64,000 bases of DNA from Apium graveolens (taxonomy: Eukaryota > Streptophyta > Magnoliopsida > Apiales > Apiaceae): positions 147,826,567 to 147,890,566 of the forward strand of contig NC_133650.1 in NCBI RefSeq assembly GCF_009905375.1, given 5' to 3'. The notes under the pieces are model-generated. The model worked only from the letters and a program-made list of their open reading frames with translations, was not told the DNA's origin and did no database searches. Below, piece after piece: positions 1 to 10,392 of the stretch. The position numbers were made by a program, and so were the translations under genes. The number at the start of each line of letters is the position of its first letter. Positions within the stretch are counted from its first letter, which is position 1.

Positions 1-1362
1 CTTTTTCTAAATCTGCTTAGTTTTGTTCTGATGCATCAGACTTTATGATCAGTATTTACAGAAATTACTCTCTTTGTGTATTCAGTGCTTAATTGAAAAT
101 TGCTTAAGTACTGAATGTTGTCTGATGTGACCTTCTAAACTCTGACAGTGATATGTCTGTTTGTGTAAATATTCTATCCTATGAGGATATTTGTGCTAGA
201 TGCTGACCTAGTAGTTTTCAATACACTAGAAATTCCTTGTTAGAAGTAATTATTTATGTGGAAATCCTTTGACACAAGCAAATTCTGATATTGAGCTTAG
301 TTAAGTTTACTTTGTCTATTTTATTACTAAGTCAAAAACTAGAATAATGCTTCTCATCTGTTAAGTTCTGATGCTAGTAAATCTGTTGAATGTACTAAGT
401 GTTGATAAACCTCACTTATCAAAAGAAAAAGAAAAAGAATCAAGGATTAAAATCAGATACTCCTTTGAGATCTAGAGTAAAAATGTTGAAGGGACGACCC
501 AAGTGCATTGTTGGTATTAAGTAAATATGCATCAGAAAAGTAAAGTATTTTCTTGGTGACTTTTCACACTCTATGATTACTGGAGAAATACTCTGATAAT
601 AGCATAAATCCTGATAAACAGTCGCGACTCACTTACACTGAGAAGCCACTGTACAATGGAATTTAAAAAGATGCACAAAATTAGCACAAAACAGTTAAGG
701 TGGACTCAAGTATGAACTCATTCAATAGTAGGCTTCAGAATAATGACAGGTTTTTAGTAAAGTTTTAGTTATGCCTTATTTCTAAGATGTACTGAAGTAA
801 ATCAGGCTTTACTCTTTGTCTGATATTTAGCTTAATGCACACACTAAACACTCCATATAAATGATGAAAATTACTGTGGTGATCTATATTATTTTAGATG
901 AACAGTTTCTGTGTCACATTGCACAAATTCTGAGGACAAGTTCTGTTGAATGTTCTGATGACTAAGTTCTGAAGAATCTACATCAGAATTTGTGTGAAGA
1001 ATTACAAAAATAGGCATTCATTTTTCAATTTAAGAAATCATGTTCTGATAACTGTTAAGTTCTGATATAAGTCTAAGTTCTGATATTAAACTCTGATCCT
1101 TTACTTGACTTATTTGTGGATAAAATCTAAAAACAGCCTCATTTTAAATCAGAATATGTTTGGGTAGAATATTAACAGTCAATCTAATTAGGGTTAGTGA
1201 GAAATGTTCATGCACAGTAATTTTTACTTGTTACTTGTGCGTATTAAACCCTGACTTACACTTCCAATGACTGTTTTTCGTCTTCCCAGTCTAGGGAGAC
1301 GAGGTAGAATTAATTCTACCTGTCAGCATTAAATTTCCTTGTGTCTCCTGGCATTCTCTTGC
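1..1362 (+). other. non-coding spacer upstream of the small ORF in Copia1
   Basis: No coding frame can be supported. The stretch is AT-rich and peppered with the word TCTGAT or close variants (such as GTTCTGATA and CTCTGATAA), at least a dozen in the first 1.1 kb. The same word recurs in the acidic spacer of the Copia2 polyprotein (around 11740-11960) and in the Copia2 spacer (13860-13977). A 20-bp perfect palindrome and a TATA box close its right end. Confidence 0.6.
1302..1321. promoter_or_regulatory. 20-bp perfect palindrome upstream of an internal TATA box
   Basis: AGGTAGAATT is followed directly by its reverse complement AATTCTACCT, a gap-free dyad of 20 bp. It lies about 42 bp before the TATA box and about 125 bp before the small-ORF start. 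Such a dyad could bind a dimeric regulator or form a cruciform; its function is inferred from position only. Confidence 0.5.
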
Positions 1363-1372
1363 CTATATAAAC
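1363..1372 (+). promoter_or_regulatory. internal TATA box before the small ORF
   Basis: The sequence CTATATAAAC is a near-ideal plant TATA box. The small-ORF ATG follows at 1448. A start site about 30 bp downstream would fall near 1395, in a CA/CT-rich leader typical of plant 5' UTRs. An ATG at 1396 would then open a 19-codon upstream frame ending at 1455 and overlapping the small-ORF start in another frame. Confidence 0.55.
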
Positions 1373-1447
1373 GAACACTTCACATCAGCCTGTACATGAA
1401 TTCTTTCCTCAAACACTTACTCTCTTTTCCCTCATATACACAACATC

Positions 1448-1717
1448 ATGGTTAACTACAATATGTTTTTAAACTATGAGACCTTCAACATGGAGTTAAG
1501 CTGTGCAGCATGACAGCAGGAATGGCACGTCACTGCCATTCCTGACGAGATATGGGACTCAGTTCCCCAGGAGGTACTCACCCACCTCCTGTTCTTCTAC
1601 ATGGACTACCATCGCCATCTGGAGCGATTGGAGGAGGAAAGGCTGGAAGCTCTCCGCCAGCAAGAGCGAATCATCAGACTCGCTATTCTGTTTGTCGAGA
1701 GTAGGAATAAGAAATAA
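1448..1717 (+). pseudogene. small ORF (about 89 codons) between pol and the env-like gene, one nonsense codon
   Basis: I do not recognise this protein. The frame from ATG 1448 to TAA 1715-1717 is 89 codons long and is broken once, by TGA at codon 22 (1511-1513), which could be a deaminated CGA. It is clearly richer in G+C than the AT-rich DNA on both sides, which suggests it was under coding constraint. The N-terminus starts MVNYNMFLNYETF. The centre has the motif IPDEIWDSVPQEVL. The last 40 residues are rich in Leu, Glu and Arg (ERLEEERLEALRQQER) and should form an amphipathic helix or short coiled coil, ending in a basic tail. No signal peptide is evident. It has its own TATA box 76 bp upstream. 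Copia2 has no counterpart in its roughly 700-bp spacer. A frame overlapping at 1503-1769 is an out-of-frame shadow. Confidence 0.6.
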
Positions 1718-2414
1718 CTTATTTTCTTCTTCCTGTTTTTCTTCATTGTCAGCCTTGCCCTGCTCTTGAGCTAGGACAAAGGCTGTTGATGTTAGGTTTA
1801 GAAGCTTCGGACAATCTTGTAAAATTCTGATGTAATTTAAATTTCATGAATGTATTCTCTTAATATATTAATGGAATTTCTACTTTTTGCAAGTTTTTGT
1901 CTCTGAGATGTTTGTAATTTAAATGCACTGATAAATCCTGATATATCCATATTTTGATGACCATTTCAATTTTAATTTAAATTAAGTTCTGATCTTACAA
2001 TATCAGTACTTATTTACTTGATTTATTTTGGTCATTCTCACTCAAATTTTTTTTCAGAATATTGGTGTTGCAGTGAAAAATAATTGAATAAGTGGGAACA
2101 GTTTAAATTTTGAATTAAAACTGATTTACCTCGATTAATGAAATTACTGGGTAAGTGGAACGGTTTTTCCTTGAAAAACTGCAAGTGGGTAAGTCATGAT
2201 TACTGTTTTCCCGTGCCCATTAACTATTCATTATTGCTGCATGTCTGACAGGTGTCCAACGGTTATATTTTTTTACCAAGTATAAGTCTTTTATTTACTT
2301 TTACACTTTATCTCTTTTTCTTTGCTTTTACTCTCTCTCATCTCCTGACGTTGGTTTTTCATACAGACATTTTCTCAACACCTAACAGGCAAATCTTAAT
2401 TTTCGATTTTTCTC
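1718..2414 (+). other. spacer between the small ORF and the env-like ORF of Copia1
   Basis: There is no coding frame. The last 150 bases are pyrimidine-rich (runs of CTCTCT and TTTTT) and include TTTTTCATACAG at about 2356-2367, which resembles a plant 3' splice site about 48 bp before the env-like ATG at 2415. The env-like ORF could therefore be reached by splicing; this is inference. Confidence 0.4.
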
Positions 2415-5400
2415 ATGGCACCTAAGGATTTGATTATTGATGGAGCTAAGTTCGTTCCAAATAACTATGCTGCAATTCTCGATCATGCTGAAGCTCCGTC
2501 TGAGTTGCATTTTGTGCAAGATCTTCTTGCACACAGTGAAATTGGGTATGCATTGACCCAACCTTCAGTCTTTTCAAGCCAACAAGTTCTGACGTTTTGG
2601 CGGACTGGACACTTTGATAATGGCGGTACAAATGGTACTCCTAGTATTGTTTTCGAAGTGGATGATTCTACACATGTGGTAACTCCTGGTACAATTCAAA
2701 AGGCCCTACATGTACCAGAAGGATGTATTTTTTCAACCCCGGAGGAATCAGCTCTTCAGGAGTTAATGGCCAGTTTGGGGTATGAGCAGAGTTTAGCTAA
2801 GCTTGGGCAGTTGAAACGGGCTCATATCAGAAATGAATGGAGCTTCTTCTTCGACTGCATCACTAAAGCTTTTGGGAATAAGTGTTCCAACTTTGATGCC
2901 ATCCCTGTAATGAGTCAGCACATCGGGTATGCTATCATTAACCAAACTCATTTTAATTTTGCAATTGCTGTGATAGGTTTTATTGGGGATAGGATGACAG
3001 AGGATAGGAATGTTGTCTACTTTGCTAGATTCTGTCAGCTTATATATAGTTTATGTTGTGCTGATGAACCCTAACCTGCCAGTACCTTAACTCCACCTTT
3101 CAAAATTGCAAAACGAGCCTTTAATGACCTGGTAAATGCTGACACTAAGAAAAAGGTGGTTAGACCTTTACAGATTCCTCAGTCTGTAAAACAGATCTTG
3201 GTAAATGCTGATCCTCAAACCTATAGATCTGTTTATCCTGATGTCCAACCTACCACCACATCCCAAACACCACATCAACCATCAAAACATACCACTCATC
3301 CATCTATACCTCAACCATCCCTCAGAACATATCTCAAATCATATCTCCCAACTTCACAGATATCTCAACCTTCATCCTCAGCACCTACTGTGAAGCCTTC
3401 ATCTTCCAAGCCTAAGAGGACAAAGACTGTTCCTCAAACACCTCAGAAGAGAAGGAGGATTGTTTTGAGAGATGAGTCTGATAGTGAGGAACAGGTTTCT
3501 ACATCAGAACCTGTTATCAAAGAAGCTAACAAAGCTCCTTCTCAGAAGGATTATGGAATTGGAGGATCTAAGCTTCTCAAAAGGCTTAGAAGAATGACTT
3601 CTGTTGAACCTCCCAAGGAATCCCCATCTTCAAAGAGATACAAGAAACAGAGAGCTAAAAGGCCAGTTTCAGATGATGAGGAAGCAGCAGCTAAGGAAGG
3701 AGATCAGGAATCTCTGATCTCACAAGAAAAGGAATCTGCTCAAGCCACTGCTTCTCCATTAACACCAACTAAGGAAGCTGCTACTGAAATGGCTAATACA
3801 TTGTATGTGTCTCCTAAGACTGTATCTCCTGTTGATCCATGCACAAGTGCTGAAATTGATATCCAGAACCTGGTTGTGCCTGTAATATTTTACTTAGAAG
3901 CTCCAACAGCAACTAATCCATCAACAACACCTGATACTGATGCTGCTCAAACTCCAGAATTATCTACTACACCTTCTCTGTATCTAGATGATGATGATCA
4001 GAATATAGGTGAGCATCAGGATATGGCTGTTGATCAGAACTTGGAACCAGATCAGCAATTAGAGGATGATGCTGAAGCCTCAATTACTTTTTATACTGTT
4101 GTTTTATCAGAAGATACTGATTCTGTAAGTTCTGATGCTGCAAATGCTGGAGATACTGGTGATGCTGCTCCAAATGCAGATACTGATGAAGCAGGTCCTT
4201 CAGGACATGTACCTCAACAAACTGTTCTTAAATCTGAACTAGTTAAAAAGTTTGTCATCAGAGAAGCACCAGTGCCTTGGAGTGAAACTCCTGCAGGACA
4301 GGAGTGGACTAAGGAATGGAACTCAGTTACCTGTGTTCCATTTGCAAAGAATCTTGCTGAGCACTTGACAAAAGCTGATGAGATGTTAATTACTGATGAT
4401 TTCAAAACATAGCTTAGAGTCACTGCATTGAGTACTAAACATCTACAAGGTCTCCATTCAACTACTCATGCAGAGTTACATAAGATTCAGGAAGAATTAA
4501 TGAAGCAAGAACAAGTTCAGAAGATTGACAAGAAAAAATTCTTCCAACCTACCTTTGACAGAGTTGCTTATATTGAGAAGACTCAAGAGAAACAACAAGC
4601 TCAGATTGATGATATTCTGAAAAATCAAGCTTCTCAGCAATCTCAACTTAATGAAATCCAAGCCTCAGTGGAATTGATTGTCTCTCTTCTCTTACCTGCT
4701 GATGCCAAAAAGGGGGAGAAAGTAATTAAGTCCAAATACAAAACTGATAAGACACTGAAGGGAAAGGATGATGAAAAAGATGACCATGGAAACTCTGGAA
4801 TGGGTAGAGGTCATAGTCAAGGTAGAGGTTTCTCATCAAGAAAAGCTGAAATCACAAGTCACAGGACAAGTTCTGATGCTGGAAAAATAATTATTTCTGC
4901 TACTGGTAAAAAGATAAGTTCTGATGAACTTTTAGATCTTGATGAAAAAATGTCAAGACAGTTATTTCTTCAGGAAAATCCAGGAATGGACTTGGAAAGT
5001 CTAATGGAAGAAGAAGCCAGACTTAAATCAGGAAAAGTCAGATCTAAATCTGAAGCTTCTGGTAAAAAGACACTTCCAAAACTCAAAGGCATTGTGATAA
5101 AAGAAAGGACAAATCCTGAAGCAACCATGGCTAAATCACAACTGCAGATAGATCCAAGGTCCAAGGGGAAATAAAAAGTTGGTGAACCTATCAAGGTTTA
5201 TGTGCCTCCTGTGAATGAAGAAATTACTGATGAAGATGCTGATCTTGCTCTGACTTCAAGAAAAGTTTTTAAGACAACCTCTGACATGGCTCAAGTTGTT
5301 CAGAGTCAAGAGATAGTAAGTTCTGATATTTCAAAGAAGCGAGTAACCTCTGACATAGCTAAGTTAACTTGATATCAGAAGATAAATCAAAGACACTCCT

Positions 5401-6166
5401 ACCAGGATTCACTAAAGCAAAACAGACTCAACCTTTGAAGACTGCTGCAAGTGGTTTTGAAGCAAGAGTGGTTACTGGAAAGGAAGCAAGAGATAAAATT
5501 GGATTGGGAAGTGCTGATGAAAGAAGAATACAGAACACTACCAATGATCCAACTTCCTTAAGGGAACCAGGTATTGGAGCAACTCCTGAGAGATTGAATC
5601 AACTGGAATCTGTACAAATGGTTTACCATACCTACTTGAAAGAACACATCTTGTTGTACTTCATGACAGATGGTAGGGTTTATCATATAAGGGAAAATGC
5701 CATTCCATTGAAGTATTTTGAAGAACTGGAGCATGTATTATTCTTACTTCAAGTGAATGACAAAATAACAGAAAGTGCTGCAAACTATTTGAAGAATCAG
5801 ATTCAGAGACAGAAAAGGCTTTATTCTGTTAAGTCTGACAGCACATATCTTCCAAAGTACAGAGATCACAAGGGTGATATAGTTGAAATGAAGCCCAACA
5901 CTGCTAAGATTATAACTACCTTTCTGGGTTACAGGGCTGTGGAATTCAATCTTGAGTTTGATAAGGCATATTTGATCAGACTGGATTAGGATATAAGAAA
6001 AGCTAGAATTAATGATCTCAGGGCTGCAATCTTTCAAATTGGTGAAGATACTGCATAACTTAAAGATGCTAAAAGGAGGATGATTGATAAACTCAGATAT
6101 GTTGAGAGATGTTTGTTGAAGAACTATCTCAGAACAACTCCTGACATCAGAGAGATCAGAAGATGA
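2415..6166 (+). pseudogene. env-like third gene of a Sirevirus-like element (Copia1), decayed
   Basis: The frame starts at ATG 2415 and can be followed for about 1,250 codons. It is broken by stops at 3072, 4410 and 5172, a one-base shift near 5367, and stops at 5987 and 6056; it ends at TGA 6164-6166. Residues about 1-220 form a globular domain with NNYAAIL, IGYALT, TFWRTG, RNEWSFFFD and FIGDR. Next comes a Pro/Ser/Thr- and Lys-rich, then acidic, low-complexity region (about 3160-4200). A coiled coil follows at about 4470-4700 (Glu/Gln/Lys-rich, containing EKQQAQIDDILKNQ), then a Lys-rich stretch beginning DAKKGEK, and a final domain (5600-6000) with YFMTDGRVY and PLKYFEELEHVLFLLQ. The Copia2 copy shares the first domain and the DAKKGE-type segment. 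Sirevirus 'env-like' proteins have no proven envelope role, and I see no clear signal peptide. Confidence 0.75.
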
Positions 6167-6370
6167 AGCCAAGTCAAGATCTACAACTGCTTAAATTCTG
6201 ATATGAATACAGACTGAAGTTGTTATCAGAAGTTAAAGACTGGTAAAGCTTTAAGGACTGTAAGTTGTAGTTATCTAGTCTAATTCTCATGCATTTGTAC
6301 TTAATGTTTTTAACATCATCAAATATCTGTTAAACTTGTATATTATGTTAATTTACAAGTTGGGGGAGAT
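6167..6370 (+). promoter_or_regulatory. 3' untranslated region and polypurine tract of Copia1
   Basis: This is a short AT-rich tail after the env-like frame. TGGGGGAGAT at 6361-6370 abuts the LTR and is the polypurine tract that primes plus-strand DNA synthesis. Confidence 0.8.
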
Positions 6371-6964
6371 TGTTAGATATATTTGATAATGTCATGGCTA
6401 ATGTGATTTATGTTTAGTTTTCAGATCTTACTTAAACAGGATAAATCAGTACTTACTGGAAGTCAGGACTTAAGGATATCAGTACTTATATTATCAGGAG
6501 ATAATCATCAGAAGATGGATATCAGAACTTAAGTACTGAAGGACGTTCAGATAAGGAAATCAGCTGTTTAAAGGATAGAAGATTGAGACAAACATAAGTA
6601 GAGATATGCATGAAGAAGGAATTCTATGTAGAATAGAATACTTGGAAGAAAAGATATCTGATTGATATATTTTAGGAAGCAGAATTATATTCCATATCAA
6701 TTAGCGATTATCTTGTAACTGTGTAGTATATAAACATAGACATAGGGTTTACACTATAAGTGTTATCATATTCGAGAAGATTATTTATTGTAACCCTTGC
6801 AGCTTTCGTGATATTTGTTCATCACTGAGAGGTAACAGTTTCATACTGTAACATAGTTTATTGTTTCAGTAAAGTTTGTTTTCTGTTACTTGAGTTATTA
6901 AAGTTCGATTTGATTGTACTATACACTGTATTCACCCCCTCTACAGTGTGTGTGTGACCTAACA
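6371..6964 (+). repeat. 3' LTR of Copia1 (594 bp)
   Basis: It starts TGTTAGATATATTTG right after the polypurine tract and ends GACCTAACA, with the inverted ends TGTTAG/CTAACA. A TATA box (GTATATAAAC) lies at about 6726-6735. The 3' end contains TATTCACCCCCTCTACA, a segment also found near the end of the Copia2 LTR, so the two families are related. The solo LTR at 36411-37003 is a reverse-oriented member of this family. Confidence 0.9.
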
Positions 6965-7819
6965 AAGAGCATTGAATCTCTCTTTCTTGGTACATCATCT
7001 TGCAAAATACGGCCCTCCATATATGAAGTACCCCTTGTCGTCAACCCTTTGAAACTTCCTATTATCCTTGGCATCACCATTTCCATTTCTCTTGTCATTC
7101 TTCTTATTTCTGTCCTCAACCTTGTGATTCTTGCCACTGTTTTTACCCCTTTCAGTGTCATGAGAACCATCCTGCTTGTAGTCAACCAAAGCATCAACAG
7201 CAACGATAGCATTCGGAAAGTCCCTCATAGCTTGTCGTCCCAAGTCTACCTGTGCCCAAGGTTTCAGTCCAGCCAAGAAATTGAACAACTTATCCTCATC
7301 CGACATGTTCTTTATATCCAATAATAAAGATATGAATTCTTTCAAATAATCTCGAACAGTTCCCGTTTGTTTGAGATTTCTTAAACTCTCCCTAGCAAGC
7401 CAAGAAGCATTAAGTGGCAGAAATTGTTCCTTAAGTTCCCTCTTCGATGCCTCAAACATGGTTATCTCGGCCTGTCCACACTCGCAACACCATCAGAATG
7501 AGTCCGCCACCACAATTTTGCATCGCCAACCAAGTACATACTTGTGATTGAAACTTGAGTGGCCCTCTCCTCCACTCGAAAAACCAGTGACAGCAGCCCA
7601 CTTCACCAACACTAATTTATCATGCAACGCCTGAATTTGGGCATCATAACCCTCCTTCATAACCCTCAAAAGATCATCAACCGTGGTCTTAAATTCATCG
7701 AAGCCCTCCCTAAAACCTGAACCTGATTCACTATAGGAATCTCATATGTTGACAAGGGCACCCCCAAGAAAATCTTCAAGCCTAGCCAACCTTTCACCCG
7801 TAGAATTTCCACCAGCCAT
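6965..7819 (-). pseudogene. Ty3 gag (5' part), interrupted by Copia1
   Basis: The start ATG is at 7819 on the minus strand, 30 bp after the PBS. The first quarter has the helical segment ERLARLEDFLGGAL and is broken by an in-frame stop. The Gag core, open from 7459 down to 6995, carries ELKEQFLPLNASWLARESLR, GTVRDYLKEF and FLAGLKPWAQ, which match the retrotransposon Gag family of plant chromovirus-like elements. A Lys/Asn-rich linker follows, then the beginning of a zinc-knuckle region ending GGPYFAR and a stop. The same frame resumes for about 10 codons and ends exactly at the Copia1 junction. Gag would form the particle that packages the RNA. The exact clade is not determined. Confidence 0.8.
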
Positions 7820-7848
7820 GATGTTGAACCCCCAAATCTATCAATGCA

Positions 7849-7860
7849 GCTCTGATACCA
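7849..7860 (-). promoter_or_regulatory. primer-binding site of the old Ty3 element
   Basis: The minus strand reads TGGTATCAGAGC, complementary to the 3' end of plant initiator-Met tRNA, 2 bp inside the LTR end (TGACA at 7863). Confidence 0.85.
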
Positions 7861-7862
7861 CT

Positions 7863-8150
7863 TGTCACGGGGTCAGATTTTCAACCATGAATTTTTTGAT
7901 CCATGTGGCCTACTCGATCGCCCCAACTCCCAAGTAGTCAGCCTTCTCGAGAGGTTGTCTCCCAATAACCCCTAACAATCCAAACAAAGTATAACCAAAA
8001 CCCATGTACAACTAAGATCCAATTGTGTGTGCGAGTGTGTCTAATTACCAAGAAAATGTAAAGACACAAAAGATTTACGAGCCTGAATGCCCAACCTTTT
8101 ATTGACTAACAATATAAGGATATAACTCCAAGATATGCTTATAGAGTTTA
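7863..8150 (-). repeat. truncated 5' LTR of the old Ty3 element
   Basis: On the minus strand this is the last 288 bp of the LTR, ending CCCCGTGACA just before the PBS. The upstream part was displaced by the insertion of Copia2 after 8150 (TSD gttta at 8146-8150). No coding frame is visible. Confidence 0.75.
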
Positions 8151-8666
8151 TGTTAGAAGAAATTGATGATATCAGTTTATAAGCTATCAGAGATTATTAT
8201 CAGCATTTGATATTAGACTTTAGTAGAAGGTGATGTCATCATCATTTGTTATCAGCATTTGTTGATCAGTAATTGACATCAGTATTTGGTCACTATAGCT
8301 AAATATCAGGAGATATCGAAGAGAGAAAGAGTTTGCATAATTCAAGTCGGTGAAGGACTTTACTTCTAGTAGCAATCAAATTAAGGATATGTTTTATGAT
8401 TTCTTATTGTAATAGAATAGGATTCCTTATTTGATTGTGTAGTTGTGCAGTATATAAGCACGTATTAGGTTAACACTTTATGTGTCGCGTATTGATTTAT
8501 TTTTGTGTAATCTAGCAGCCAAAGATATCTTTTCATCCTTGAGAGATTAATTTGTAATCAGTTTTTTATCAATCAATAGAAAACTATTTCTACTGTTGAG
8601 GGCTTAATTCGATTTATCTGCATAAACTGTATTCACCCCCTCTACAATTTTATTAAGGACCTAACA
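8151..8666 (+). repeat. 5' LTR of Copia2 (516 bp)
   Basis: It starts TGTTAGAAGAAATTG and ends GGACCTAACA, followed by the PBS. A TATA box (TATATAAGC) lies at 8451-8459. The left target flank is gttta. It is related to the Copia1 LTR near its 3' end. Confidence 0.88.
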
Positions 8667-8668
8667 AT

Positions 8669-8680
8669 TGGTATCAGAGT
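8669..8680 (+). promoter_or_regulatory. primer-binding site of Copia2
   Basis: TGGTATCAGAGT lies 2 bp after the LTR end. It matches initiator-Met tRNA except for the last base. Confidence 0.85.
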
Positions 8681-8725
8681 TTATTGTTGATGTACAAACA
8701 GTTTAAGATCTAAAATTAATCTATA

Positions 8726-10370
8726 ATGGCAGATAAAGAAGCTCAACCGAATCCCCCATCTCCTCCACCAGCCAATCAACCCATCAATAAAAATATGAGC
8801 AGATATGAGGCTATCAAAGTTCCAATCCTGAAGATTCATAAATATCCAATCTGGAAGGTGAAGATGGCCATGTGTCTGGAAGCAACAGATCCAGAATACC
8901 TGTGCAGGATATATGATGGTCCACATAGGCCAATGAAGGTAGCTGTTGCTGGTGAAAAATAAAAGATGGTTGATAAGGATAAGAAGGACTATACTCCTGA
9001 AGATCTTTCATCTACTATGAAAGACGCAAAAGTGAGACATATTCATCACAGCACTCTTGACAGTGTTATGTCTAACAGAGTTATTGGATGTAAACTCCCA
9101 AAAAAATTTGGGATACTTTGGAAGTCAAGCGTCATGGAACAACTGTTATTAAGCAAAACAGAAGGACTATACTAACATTGGAGTATGAGCACTTTGACTC
9201 AAAATCTAATGAGTCTTCAACTGAAATCTACGACAGATTCCAAAGCTGATCAATGACTCTAACTTGAAGTTCCTTCTTGCTCTCCCAGAAAAGTGAGACT
9301 TGAAAGTCACATCAATTAGGGATAATAATGAATTAAATGAAGTATTTCTAGATGAGATCTATGGCATGCTCAAGAAGATGGTCTACAAGAACTTCAAGAA
9401 CAAGAAAAAGATATTTTTAGGAAAGGCTATAGTTCCTCAAACTCTGATAAGAGGAATTATAAAAGAAATTCTGATATGAAGGAGTCTAGATCTTGAAATC
9501 TTGACAAGTCAAAGTAAAGGTGCTATACCTGTGATGGAGTGGAACATTTTGCAGCTGACTGCAGAAAGCCTAAGGCTGAGAAGAAACAAGCCTTGATCAC
9601 CAAGAAAAAGAACTGGCATTAGAATCAGATGATGAAGTCAACTATGCTCTCATGGAAAATGCTGACACTGAGGATAACACTGTTGAATTAAAGGTATCTC
9701 AAACCACACTTGCTTTTGATACTGATAATATCTGTGAGTTAAGATTATTTCTTAAAGTTCTACATGTTAGTTATAGGGTTCAAACGCTTGAGACTGCAAG
9801 GATTAAGAGTGAAAACCTTGATCTTAAAAAAAGAAATGATTACCTATAAACTGAGTTGGTTTTAATGCTAGAAACTCAAAAGGAGAGAGATGATGCTTTG
9901 TATGTTAAAGAGAAATTGTTAGAAAAACATGCTTATCCAGAAAAAGATCTAACTAAAGAAAGAAAAAATATAAACCCATCTCTAATGCACCTAGAAAGGT
10001 TTGTTTTAACTGTGGCAGTACTAATCATCTTGATGTTGCTTGCGGGAAGAATAAAGGGATAAATATTATTCCTCCTCAGTCAGAGTTTAGGAATAGAACA
10101 GTTATATATAAACCACAGAATCCACGTTTTCATTGTGGTAGTATTTGACATTCAATTTACACATGTAAAGAGTATCATAGTTTATATTATGACTTTTATG
10201 AACTGAAACCCTCTTTGAATAAATTAAAAGTAGATTCTACATGTGTAAACTCTGATATTAAGAATGTTAGCATAAACTCTGATTCAAAGTCTTCTGCTAT
10301 TAATGTTAACAAATTTAAAAAGGCCAGAGGATCGAAGCAAGCCCGGATCATTAAAAATACTAATTAATTG
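8726..10370 (+). pseudogene. Copia2 gag with coiled coil and several zinc knuckles
   Basis: The start ATG at 8726 follows the PBS by 45 bp. The N-terminal part is the copia Gag (UBN2-type) domain with YPIWKVKMAMCLEATDP and, after a frameshift near 9105, LTLEYEHFDSK and SNLKFLLALPEK. About 15-20 residues seem to be missing before SNLKFLL. A CCHC knuckle (CYTCDGVEHFAADC) lies at about 9520-9562. After it come an acidic stretch and a coiled coil (9660-9970), then a second CCHC knuckle (CFNCGSTNHLDVAC form, about 9998-10045, read through a frameshift) and a third, damaged one near 10130-10160. Extended Gag with a coiled coil is known from Sireviruses. At least six stops or shifts make it non-functional. 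Confidence 0.8.
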
Positions 10371-10392
10371 TTAAATCTTATTGCAGGGTAAC

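Larger units (their letters stand above)
1..6964 (+). mobile_element. Copia1: 3' part of a Sirevirus-like Ty1/copia retrotransposon
   Basis: The 5' LTR, gag and pol lie before the window. What is present is a long non-coding spacer, a small ORF, a long env-like reading frame, a polypurine tract and a 594-bp 3' LTR. A third large gene downstream of pol, with a Pro/Ser/Thr-rich middle and a coiled-coil segment, is the known layout of plant Sireviruses. The element stops at position 6964 inside the gag gene of a minus-strand Ty3 element; the Ty3 frame reads cleanly up to the junction, so Copia1 is the younger of the two. The right-hand target flank is aagag (6965-6969); the left copy is outside the window. 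Confidence 0.85.
6965..8150 (-). mobile_element. remnant of an old minus-strand Ty3 retrotransposon
   Basis: Read on the minus strand, it holds the end of a 5' LTR (8150 to 7863), a Met-tRNA PBS (7860 to 7849) and a gag gene (7819 to 6965). Copia2 cut the LTR at 8150 and Copia1 cut gag at 6965. The rest of the element must lie before the window and beyond its end. It is the oldest layer here. Confidence 0.85.

Noticed and set aside
1503..1769. 88-codon frame overlapping the small ORF
   Set aside because: It is out of frame with the 1448-1717 frame, which has the better composition, a leader and a TATA box.
5744..6172. 142-codon minus-strand frame
   Set aside because: It is a shadow of the Copia1 env-like C-terminal domain, which matches in the + direction and continues upstream.
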